A stretch of 55,751 nucleotides of DNA, taken from the NCBI GenBank assembly GCA_009777845.1, contig WRLD01000019.1, positions 1 to 55,751 on the forward strand, given 5' to 3'. The notes below the pieces were generated by a model. It made no database searches. It was not told the origin of the DNA and saw only the letters and a program-made list of their open reading frames with translations. The position numbers and the translations under genes are program-made. Shown here piece by piece: positions 49,382 to 55,751 of this stretch. Numbering within the stretch: the first letter of the stretch is position 1; each line of letters opens with the position of its first letter. This DNA comes from Defluviitaleaceae bacterium (lineage in GTDB: Bacteria; Bacillota; Clostridia; Lachnospirales; WQUN01).

Positions 49382-51541
49382 CTAAAACAACCCCACAACC
49401 CATTCCCACAAATTAAACTTCAAAACCAACCCAACAAACACAATAGAAACCATAGACATCAGCTTAATCAAAATATCCACAGACGGCCCAGACGTATCCT
49501 TTAGCGGGTCGCCTACCGTGTCGCCTACGACTGCGGCTTTGTGGGCTTCGGAGCCTTTGCCGCCGTGGTTGCCTGCTTCGATATACTTTTTGGCGTTGTC
49601 CCACGCGCCGCCTGCGTTAGCCATCATAAGCGCGAGTACAAGCCCTGCCGACATACCGCCAGCCAACATTCCTACCACGCCCTGGTAGCCAAGCAATAAG
49701 CCGCAGGCAATGGGTACGCCAATCGCAACAATCGCGGACGGAATAAGGCTTTTTTGCGCGCCGCGTGTGCATAGGTCTACGCAAGCGGCGTAGTCTGGCT
49801 TGCCTGTGCCGTCCATTATTCCCTTGATTTCGCGGAACTGGCGGCGTACTTCTACTACTATATTTTGTGCCGCTTTGCCTACGGCTTGCATTGTCATGGC
49901 GGAGAAAAGGAATGTCATTGCCGCGCCGATAAACAGCCCTATTAGTACAGGAGGGTTCATTATGCTAAAATGTTCCATTAGCTCTGTTACGCCGTTTTCC
50001 AAATCTAGGCGTTGGGAAATTTCGTCCGCATAAGCTACAATCATTGCGAGCGCGGCGAGAGAAGCCGAGCCAATCGCAAAGCCCTTGCCTGTAGCGGCGG
50101 TGGTATTTCCTAGCGAATCCAACGCATCAGTGCGTTTGCGTACTTCCTCGGGAAGCCCTGCCATTTCGGCTATGCCGCCCGCATTGTCGGCTACAGGGCC
50201 GTAAGCATCGGTGGTTAGCGTAATCGCAATGGTCGCGAGCATTCCCACGCCAGAAATCGCTACGCCGTATATTCCCGACTCGAAATTGCTCATACCGCCG
50301 GAAAGAATGAAGCTGACAATAACCGACACGCCGATTATAAGCACAGGCGCGACAGCCGAAAGCATACCAAGCGCCAAGCCGTTAATGATTAGCGGGCCAG
50401 AGCCGCTTGTGGCAGAATCTGCCAAGTCCTTTGTGGGCTTATATGTGTCCGAGGTGTAATATTCTGTGGTAAAGCCAACAGCAACACCTGCCGCAAGCCC
50501 CGAAACAACCGCGAAATAAACGCCTAGGCTTTCCTTGCCAAGCACTAGCAGAATAATTGGCAACGCCGCGATAAGCACCAGCACAGCCGCGACATTTACG
50601 CCCCTGCGTAGTGCGGAAAGCAACGCCTTTTGGGAAGCGTCCTCCTTAACCTGCACAAAGAACGTGCCTATAAAGGAAGCGACTATTCCTGCGGCGGCGA
50701 TAACGAGGGGAAGAACAACGCCGTTGAAGCCGTGTCCTGCCGCTACGCCCAAAGCCATAGAGGCAAGTATTGTCGCTACAAGAGATTCAAAAAGGTCTGC
50801 GCCCAGGCCGCCTATATCGCCTACGTTGTCGCCTACGTTGTCGGCGATAACGGCAGGGTTGCGTGGGTCGTCCTCGGGAATACCTGCTTCGACCTTACCT
50901 ACGAGGTCTGCGCCTACGTCTGCGGCCTTGGTGAAAATACCGCCGCCCACACGCGCAAACAACGCCTGTGTGGAAGAACCCATACCAAAGGTAAGCATAG
51001 CCGAGGTTATAGCGGAAATCATTTCCGCATCTCCCGCGGGAGTGCCATCTGCCATATGGGCAAAGAACACAAACCGCAGCAATAAGTACCAAACGGCAAT
51101 ATCAAAAACAACAACGCCCGCTACGGTGAAGCCCATAACCGAGCCTGAGGTAAACGCTACTCTTAGCCCGCTGTTTAGGCTTTTAGAGGACGCTTGCGCT
51201 GTTCTGGAATTGGCGTGGGTGGCGATTCTCATGCCGATAAAGCCCGACAGCCCCGAAAACAGCCCGCCAGTAATAAACGCAAACGGCGCGAACGGATTAA
51301 GCAAGCCCAAAATGGCTAATACGCCCATTAAAAGGAACATAATACCAAAGAATATTCCCGCGCCTGTGTACTGCCGCTTGAAGAAAGCGTTTGCGCCAGT
51401 GCGTATAGCCTGGGAAATTTCTTTCATTTTGCTGTTGCCCTCATCAAACGTCATAAGACGGCGGCCTTGTAAAAAGGCAAAAACTAGGGACAACGCCCCC
51501 ACGAACAGAACCATGAGTATTAAACTCAGTTCTAAGCCCAT
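49382..51541 (-). CDS. hppA: membrane-bound, K+-dependent-type pyrophosphatase
   Basis: 719 residues, about 16 membrane segments. The PPi/Mg site DVGADLVGKVEAGIPEDDPR and NPAVIADNVGDNVGDIGGLG and the C-terminal NAGGAWDNAKKYIEAG with GDTVGDPLKDTSGPS are complete. The GNTTAATGKGFAIGSASLAA segment has Ala in the place where K+-independent enzymes have Lys, so it should be the K+-dependent kind. It couples PPi hydrolysis to export of H+ or Na+; which ion cannot be decided here. AAGGAGGAG precedes the ATG. A TATAAT on the minus strand about 50 bases upstream has no strong -35. Confidence 0.9.
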   Translation of the reverse strand: MGLELSLILMVLFVGALSLVFAFLQGRRLMTFDEGNSKMKEISQAIRTGANAFFKRQYTGAGIFFGIMFLLMGVLAILGLLNPFAPFAFITGGLFSGLSGFIGMRIATHANSRTAQASSKSLNSGLRVAFTSGSVMGFTVAGVVVFDIAVWYLLLRFVFFAHMADGTPAGDAEMISAITSAMLTFGMGSSTQALFARVGGGIFTKAADVGADLVGKVEAGIPEDDPRNPAVIADNVGDNVGDIGGLGADLFESLVATILASMALGVAAGHGFNGVVLPLVIAAAGIVASFIGTFFVQVKEDASQKALLSALRRGVNVAAVLVLIAALPIILLVLGKESLGVYFAVVSGLAAGVAVGFTTEYYTSDTYKPTKDLADSATSGSGPLIINGLALGMLSAVAPVLIIGVSVIVSFILSGGMSNFESGIYGVAISGVGMLATIAITLTTDAYGPVADNAGGIAEMAGLPEEVRKRTDALDSLGNTTAATGKGFAIGSASLAALAMIVAYADEISQRLDLENGVTELMEHFSIMNPPVLIGLFIGAAMTFLFSAMTMQAVGKAAQNIVVEVRRQFREIKGIMDGTGKPDYAACVDLCTRGAQKSLIPSAIVAIGVPIACGLLLGYQGVVGMLAGGMSAGLVLALMMANAGGAWDNAKKYIEAGNHGGKGSEAHKAAVVGDTVGDPLKDTSGPSVDILIKLMSMVSIVFVGLVLKFNLWEWVVGLF

Positions 51542-51635
51542 AAAACTCCTCCTTAAAATTTTTGAACAAAATATGACAGCTTATTATAAATGTATGTGTG
51601 ATAAAAAGCTATAGTTTTTAAAAAATTTTTTTCTA

Positions 51636-52466
51636 CTAATAACTGTCAAGAAAACTATACTCTCGCCCATTAAGTTTATAGCCTATAGTAGTTTCCAAAT
51701 TCACCATTTGCAGGCTTTGGAAAACGCTTTTTTCCACGTCCTTGTGTTGTTGTTTAAGCTGTGCGAGCATGTCCTTTACGGTTTGGCGCGTGGAGGCTTT
51801 GTTCCTATTGTCACTGGCTTCCGTAAGCGGACAGCCGCACTGCATAAACGACAGCCCATTGTAATTTTTCCATGCGAGGATTGAGGCTTCGTCTATGCAA
51901 TACATAGGGCGGATTAGCTCCATTCCTGCGAAATTGCGGCTTTTTAGCTTTGGCATCATCACTTGGTACTGGGCGGCGTACAACATGCCCATTAGCGTGG
52001 TTTCCACGACATCGTTCATGTGGTGTCCAAGCGCGATTTTGTTGCAGCCTAGCCTTTGCGCGTGGGCGTACAAATAACCGCGCCTCATTCTCGCACACAA
52101 ATAACATGGCGAGCCGTCCGCTTCCGAAACAATTTTGAAAATATCAGACTCAAAAATAGTTATGGGAATTTGCAAAAGCGCGGCGTTGGAAATTATTTTC
52201 TGCAAATTTTCGTGATTGTAGCCTGGGTTCATAACCATGTAAACAGGCTCAAAGGCAATGTCACTATGGCGGTGGAGCTGTTGGAACAGCTTTGCCATAA
52301 GCATAGAATCCTTGCCGCCGGAAATGCACACGGCGATTTTGTCGTTCGGCTGAATTAGCTCGTATTTCTGTATTCCCGCGATAAAAAGCCGCCACAGCTC
52401 TCTGCGAAAACGCTTGTGTATACTACGCTCGATTTTTTGCAATTGTGTAAGTTCTCGATTTTCCAT
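51636..52466 (-). CDS. ttcA: TtcA-family tRNA thiolation protein
   Basis: 276 residues. PP-loop ATPase motif ISGGKDSMLM (48-57), a CX2C pair CYLCARMRRGYLY (about 121-133), ALGHHMNDVVETTLMGMLY, and a C-terminal QCGCPL. The cysteines and the GHH.ND.[AV]ET block fit the TtcA/TilS family, with CX2C as in TtcA (2-thiolation of C32 in tRNA, an iron-sulphur enzyme). It is next to and divergent from tRNA-Trp, although the substrate need not be that tRNA. The start codon overlaps the -35 box of the tRNA promoter. Confidence 0.85.
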   Translation of the reverse strand: MENRELTQLQKIERSIHKRFRRELWRLFIAGIQKYELIQPNDKIAVCISGGKDSMLMAKLFQQLHRHSDIAFEPVYMVMNPGYNHENLQKIISNAALLQIPITIFESDIFKIVSEADGSPCYLCARMRRGYLYAHAQRLGCNKIALGHHMNDVVETTLMGMLYAAQYQVMMPKLKSRNFAGMELIRPMYCIDEASILAWKNYNGLSFMQCGCPLTEASDNRNKASTRQTVKDMLAQLKQQHKDVEKSVFQSLQMVNLETTIGYKLNGREYSFLDSY

Positions 52467-52494
52467 TGACAGATTAGCCTTTCCGCACTATAAT
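52466..52494 (+). promoter_or_regulatory. consensus promoter of tRNA-Trp
   Basis: TTGACA (52466-52471), exactly 17 bases, TATAAT (52489-52494): a perfect match. It overlaps the start of the divergent ttcA gene. Confidence 0.9.
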
Positions 52495-52525
52495 AATCAC
52501 CGCGAGGCACCCCCCTGCCTCGTGA

Positions 52526-52598
52526 AGGGGTATAGTTCAGTTGGTAGAACGTCGGTCTCCAAAACCGGATGTCGAGGGTTCAAGTCCTTCTGCCCCTG
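52526..52598 (+). tRNA. tRNA-Trp (CCA)
   Basis: 73 bases fold as a cloverleaf: acceptor AGGGGTA/TGCCCCT, D-arm GTTC-AGTTGGTA-GAAC, anticodon arm TCGGT-CTCCAAA-ACCGG with anticodon CCA, T-arm GAGGG-TTCAAGT-CCTTC, discriminator G. No encoded CCA end, so it depends on the CCA-adding enzyme. Confidence 0.95.
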
Positions 52599-52602
52599 TA
52601 AG

Positions 52603-52634
52603 AAGAACGTGGCTGGATGCTGCGTTCTTTTTTG
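52603..52634 (+). terminator. intrinsic terminator of tRNA-Trp
   Basis: AAGAACG (52603-52609) / CGTTCTT (52623-52629) with a 13-base loop, followed by TTTTTG. Confidence 0.8.
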
Positions 52635-52697
52635 TTGTATTTATGGGGGTTGGGGCGGTTTTTTTAGAATGGAGCGGTCGGTGATAGACCAGGGGAT

Positions 52698-53462
52698 TCA
52701 GTGAATTTTATCCGTCCCTGCCCTCCGCCGCTTAAGTACATCAAGCACGTCCATGAAAATATGTTTGGTATCATAATAATACCCCATACTACTCTTGCCG
52801 CACAGTTTGTGCAGTTCATTGATAAACTTCTTAATCCATTCTAAAACCGATTCGACATCTTCAACAGTGATGCTTTTAGACGCATCTTTTGTGTTTGGGT
52901 TTACGTGTGCTGTTGCGTTCCTTAAATTGCGTATCGAATTTTTGATTATGGCGTTGTCTTTTTCAAAGTTTTCCAACTCGCTTTCAAGCGATGAAATCTT
53001 TCCATCCTTGTCAAACTGAGAGCCTTTTAAAAGCCGCAAAAACCCATTAAGCGGCAAACCATAGTCTTTGTCAAAAAAACCATAAATCTTTATTAGCAAG
53101 GTGGTGTCGATAGCATACGTAATATAAGGAATCATTTTATATATTTCGTGTCCCTCTTGTCGATATTCATACAAGTATTTTTTGTACTGTAAATATTCCA
53201 AAATGACTTTCATATTTCCCGAATATTTATCGAAATAGTCATTTATGATTGCGGCTTTAATTTCTTCTCGCAGTATAGGGCAAATTAAATATATCGTTTC
53301 GCCTGTTTCTGTCTTTCTTGTTGGGATTGTAGCCATTTTTGCGCCTGCGGCTAATCCTCGCGAATAATTATAGAATGTTTTTTCGGGCATACCGTAGTAT
53401 TCGACAGCCTTTTTGTGGCTTACGTAGGTTTCGGTTTTTGTATCACTGTTAAGGTTTTCCAT
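52698..53462 (-). CDS. HEPN-motif protein with an N-terminal HTH-like segment
   Basis: 254 residues. The N-terminal 60 residues (YVSHKKAVEYYGMPEKTFYN ... RKTETGETIYLI) resemble a MerR/excisionase-type winged helix. The rest is helical and holds IRNLRNATAHVNPN at about 177-190, an RX4H motif (R181-H186) as in HEPN RNases (AbiU2- or Swt1-like). HEPN proteins with this motif are often RNA-cutting toxins or abortive-infection effectors. A partner antitoxin is not obvious; a 41-codon frame upstream (around 53558 to 53430) overlaps it but has weak support. It lies between tRNA-Trp and typA, and is AT-richer than both. Confidence 0.65.
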   Translation of the reverse strand: MENLNSDTKTETYVSHKKAVEYYGMPEKTFYNYSRGLAAGAKMATIPTRKTETGETIYLICPILREEIKAAIINDYFDKYSGNMKVILEYLQYKKYLYEYRQEGHEIYKMIPYITYAIDTTLLIKIYGFFDKDYGLPLNGFLRLLKGSQFDKDGKISSLESELENFEKDNAIIKNSIRNLRNATAHVNPNTKDASKSITVEDVESVLEWIKKFINELHKLCGKSSMGYYYDTKHIFMDVLDVLKRRRAGTDKIH

Positions 53463-53599
53463 TGATTGTTACCTGCTTTCGTTGATTTATTCGGTTTAAT
53501 TTCGTGTAGCTTGTTTTTGGCTTCTTCTTTAGTATCAAATACCATTTGCGGAATAAGATTAAATGGTATTGACGCATAAAGAAGCAGTATAACTCCAAA

Positions 53600-55423
53600 C
53601 TACACCCCCTTCCCCTTCCCAGCCCTCTGCCGAGCATTCCCGTCCAACAACCGCTTACGTATCCGCAAATTCTCGGGCGTGACCTCCACCAGCTCGTCAT
53701 CAGTAATAAATTCCAGACACTGCTCCAAGCTCAAAATCTCCGCAGGAACAAGGCGTAAAGCCTCGTCCTTCCCAGCGGCGCGTACGTTAAGCAGCTTTTT
53801 CTGCTTGCAGATATTCACTTCCATGTCGCCGCTACGGGCGTTGCGGCCGATAACCATTCCCGTGTAGACCTGTGTGCCTGGTACGACAAAAAGGCTTCCG
53901 CGTTCTTGGGCGTTGTACATGCCGTAGGGTACGGCCTTGCCTGTTTCAAAGGAAATGAGCGAACCCTGCGGACGGTCGGCAATGTCGCCCTTGTACGGCG
54001 CGTAGCCGTCAAAAAGCGTGTTGATTATGCCGTTGCCCTTTGTGTCGGTGAGGAACTCGGAGCGGTAGCCGATTAGGCCGCGCGCGGGTATGGAAAAATT
54101 AAGGCGCGTGTAGCCGCCCTTTGAGGCCGCCATTTGCAGCATTTCGCCGCGGCGGCTTCCCAGCTTTTGGATTACCACGCCCGTAAATTCCTCGGGAACG
54201 TCAATAATTACGGCTTCCATAGGCTCGTGCCGTTCGCCGTCTATTTCCTTGAACAAAACGGCGGGCTTGGACACCTGGAACTCGTAGCCCTCGCGCCGCA
54301 TTGTTTCTATTAGAATGGAAAGGTGAAGCTCGCCTCGCCCCGAAATTTTAAAAACCTCGGTACTGTCCGTGTCCTCCACACGCAAGGAAACGTCCGTATT
54401 TAGCTCGCGGTACAGCCGTTCGCGGACTTGACGAGATGTGAGGAATTTGCCCTCCTTGCCTGCAAAGGGGCTGTCGTTTACCATAAAATTCATGGAAAGG
54501 GTCGGCTCGGAAATTTTGCTGAACGGCAACGGCGCGGCGTTTTCGGCGGCGTTAAGCGTGTCGCCGATTTTTATTTCGGGAATACCCGCAATCGCAATAA
54601 TAGAGCCTACGCCCGCCTCCGCAACCTCCTTACGCTCCAGTCCGTCAAATACATATAGTTTAGAAATTTTCACACTCTTTTTGTTGTCTGGCTCGTGGAC
54701 ATTCACGATTGTGAGCGTGTCGTTTGTCCGCGCCGTTCCGTTTACCACGCGGCCTATGCCTATTCTCCCTAGGTACGAGCTGTAGTCTATATTGTAAATC
54801 AACGCCTGTGTTTCCGCCGAGGAATCGCCCTTTGGCGCGGGAATATATTCTATTAGCGTTTCAAAAAGCGGGCGCATTTTTTTGCCCTCGTCCTGCGTGG
54901 TTTTGGAAGCCCAGCCCTTTTTCGCGCTCGCGAAAATAAAAGGCGAGTCTAGCTGCTCGTTGTTCGCCTCCAGCTCCATAAAAAGCTCCAAAACCTCGTC
55001 CACAACCTCGTCTGGGCGCGCCTCGGGTCTGTCCACCTTGTTTACACAGCACACGATGGGCAGGCTTAGCTCCAGCGCGTTTTTTAGCACAAATTTGGTC
55101 TGCGGCATAGGCCCCTCGAAAGCATCAACCACAAGCACAACGCCGTCTACCATTTTCAGTACGCGCTCTACCTCGCCGCCAAAATCCGCATGACCTGGCG
55201 TGTCCACTATGTTTATTTTTGTGCCGTCAAACTGCACGGACGTATTTTTTGCCAAAATTGTAATGCCGCGCTCGCGTTCCAAATCGCCCGAATCCATAAC
55301 CCGCTCGGCGATATTTTGGTTTTCCCTAAACGCGCCGCTCTGCCAAAGCAGCTGGTCTACAAGGGTAGTCTTTCCGTGGTCAACATGCGCGATAATCGCG
55401 ACATTGCGTATGTTAGTCGTCAT
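53600..55423 (-). CDS. typA: TypA/BipA translational GTPase
   Basis: 607 residues. G-domain motifs: AHVDHGKTTLVD (G1), RERGITI (G2), DTPGHADFGGE (G3), NKVDRPEA (G4). Domains II, III and V (family EF-G-like), then the TypA-specific C-terminal domain (YNAQERGSLFVVPGTQVYTG, NARSGDMEVNICKQKKLLNV, RAAGKDEALRLVPAE). It binds the ribosome and helps growth under stress and cold. Length is normal and complete. AAGGAGCC precedes the ATG; a promoter and a hairpin leader element lie upstream. Confidence 0.95.
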   Translation of the reverse strand: MTTNIRNVAIIAHVDHGKTTLVDQLLWQSGAFRENQNIAERVMDSGDLERERGITILAKNTSVQFDGTKINIVDTPGHADFGGEVERVLKMVDGVVLVVDAFEGPMPQTKFVLKNALELSLPIVCCVNKVDRPEARPDEVVDEVLELFMELEANNEQLDSPFIFASAKKGWASKTTQDEGKKMRPLFETLIEYIPAPKGDSSAETQALIYNIDYSSYLGRIGIGRVVNGTARTNDTLTIVNVHEPDNKKSVKISKLYVFDGLERKEVAEAGVGSIIAIAGIPEIKIGDTLNAAENAAPLPFSKISEPTLSMNFMVNDSPFAGKEGKFLTSRQVRERLYRELNTDVSLRVEDTDSTEVFKISGRGELHLSILIETMRREGYEFQVSKPAVLFKEIDGERHEPMEAVIIDVPEEFTGVVIQKLGSRRGEMLQMAASKGGYTRLNFSIPARGLIGYRSEFLTDTKGNGIINTLFDGYAPYKGDIADRPQGSLISFETGKAVPYGMYNAQERGSLFVVPGTQVYTGMVIGRNARSGDMEVNICKQKKLLNVRAAGKDEALRLVPAEILSLEQCLEFITDDELVEVTPENLRIRKRLLDGNARQRAGKGKGV

Positions 55424-55446
55424 GTGTGAGGCTCCTTAGTTTTAAC

Positions 55447-55481
55447 TCGCCTTCGGCGATTTTTCGTGTGCGAATTTGCAC
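55447..55481 (-). promoter_or_regulatory. leader element of typA (shared with 39945-39978)
   Basis: On the minus strand GTGCAAATTCGCAC, ACGAAAA and ATCGCCGAAGGCGA. Two small hairpins (TGCAAATTCGCA and TCGCCGAAGGCGA) precede the start codon by about 23 bases. Confidence 0.5.
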
Positions 55482-55489
55482 TTTTTTAC

Positions 55490-55518
55490 ATTATACCATA
55501 AAAAGCCCCTGTCGAAAA
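55490..55518 (-). promoter_or_regulatory. probable promoter of typA
   Basis: On the minus strand TATAAT (55495-55490) with a weak TTTTCG 17 bases before it. Confidence 0.5.
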
Positions 55519-55555
55519 TGTATTTTCGGGGAGGCGCGTGGGCGGGGTAAATAGC

Positions 55556-55751
55556 GGGACGGATTTATCCGTACCGACCCCCGCACATTCGTCAATTCGG
55601 GGTGGAGTAAATAGCGGGACGGATTGTAGGGGACGGATTTATCCGTCCCGAGGTTACCTCGCTCTGCGTTGGTCGGCGTGCGGTGTTGTCTAAGAAAACC
55701 ACTAACACCTTACTGCCTGCTTAATGGACGTTACCTGCCCCGAATTGACGA
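55556..55751. repeat. palindromic intergenic elements: a fragment and copy E (long form, cut by window end)
   Basis: Copy E starts at 55626 with the GTAGGGGACGGATTTATCCG arm and continues as the reverse complement of copy C, including the nested hairpin region (GGTGTTGTCTAAG), in which about 8 bases are missing. A degenerate half element (55556-55625) lies just before it. The right end is outside the window. Confidence 0.8.

Noticed and set aside
50535..51614. 359-codon open frame on the plus strand
   Set aside because: Antisense to hppA; Ser/Pro/Thr-rich shadow without ribosome binding site or family pattern.
53430..53560. 41-codon frame (MVFDTKEEAKNKLHEIKPNK) upstream of the HEPN gene as an antitoxin
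   Set aside because: No convincing ribosome binding site and it overlaps the HEPN start by about 30 bases; not enough support.

Overview
The window is a 55.75 kb piece of a Gram-positive anaerobe-type chromosome, most likely Bacillota (Clostridia-like). The pointers are strong GGAGG-type ribosome binding sites, consensus TTGACA/TATAAT promoters, a lipobox-bearing PrsA-like foldase, a TSCPD protein next to an HPr-like protein, a pyrophosphatase with the K+-dependent signature, and NHLM-type RiPP export genes. Genus cannot be fixed from the sequence. No rRNA or CRISPR array is present; there is one tRNA (Trp).

Region 1 (1-13.4 kb) is a decayed integrative/mobile region, mostly read on the minus strand. 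It holds a complete IS5-family element (8371-9232) and the end of an identical inverted copy at the left edge. Between and beyond them lie a tyrosine integrase, an FtsK/TcpA-type coupling ATPase, a large serine recombinase broken by a frameshift, a transposase remnant, and small cargo genes including SUFU, DUF4279, DUF3892 and other immunity-like proteins. No relaxase is visible.

Region 2 (13.5-33.3 kb) is the centre of interest: a RiPP natural-product locus. On the plus strand one promoter (26591-26619) precedes six consecutive precursor genes and two PoyD-type radical SAM epimerase genes. Each precursor has two tandem Nif11-like leader domains, a GG cleavage motif and a very hydrophobic Gly/Ala/Val core of 33-45 residues. 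On the minus strand are a MalT/LuxR-type regulator, a 60-residue protein, and the complete NHLM export set: HlyD-like adaptor, C39 peptidase/ABC transporter and second ABC transporter. After a repeat-filled gap come an HExxH protein and a RiPP-maturation radical SAM protein overlapping by 7 bases. The inferred logic is: regulator switches on precursors; radical SAM enzymes modify (including epimerise) the cores; the C39 domain cuts after GG; the NHLM complex exports the product. An ISNCY-type transposase relic follows the operon.

Region 3 (33.7-55.7 kb) is mostly housekeeping and cell-envelope genes: a Gly/Cys-rich small protein, a degenerate LytM (M23) membrane protein, HPr-like and TSCPD proteins, a copper-amine-oxidase-N-domain exported protein, a GH26-like protein, a membrane-anchored duplicated-domain protein, a subtilase, a CCA-adding enzyme fused to YraN, a metallo-beta-lactamase hydrolase, a PrsA-like foldase, HppA, TtcA, tRNA-Trp and TypA/BipA. 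An AT-rich two-gene cassette of unknown function (47.6-49.3 kb) and a HEPN-motif protein (52.7-53.5 kb) look like acquired accessory genes.

Intergenic DNA from 16 kb onward carries two repeat families: a 111-169 bp element with 28-bp perfect terminal inverted repeats (four copies plus bare palindrome), and long hairpin-forming arrays of a 9-10 base GGATTT/AATCC unit. One nested hairpin of the first family lies inside the coding sequence of the CCA-YraN fusion.
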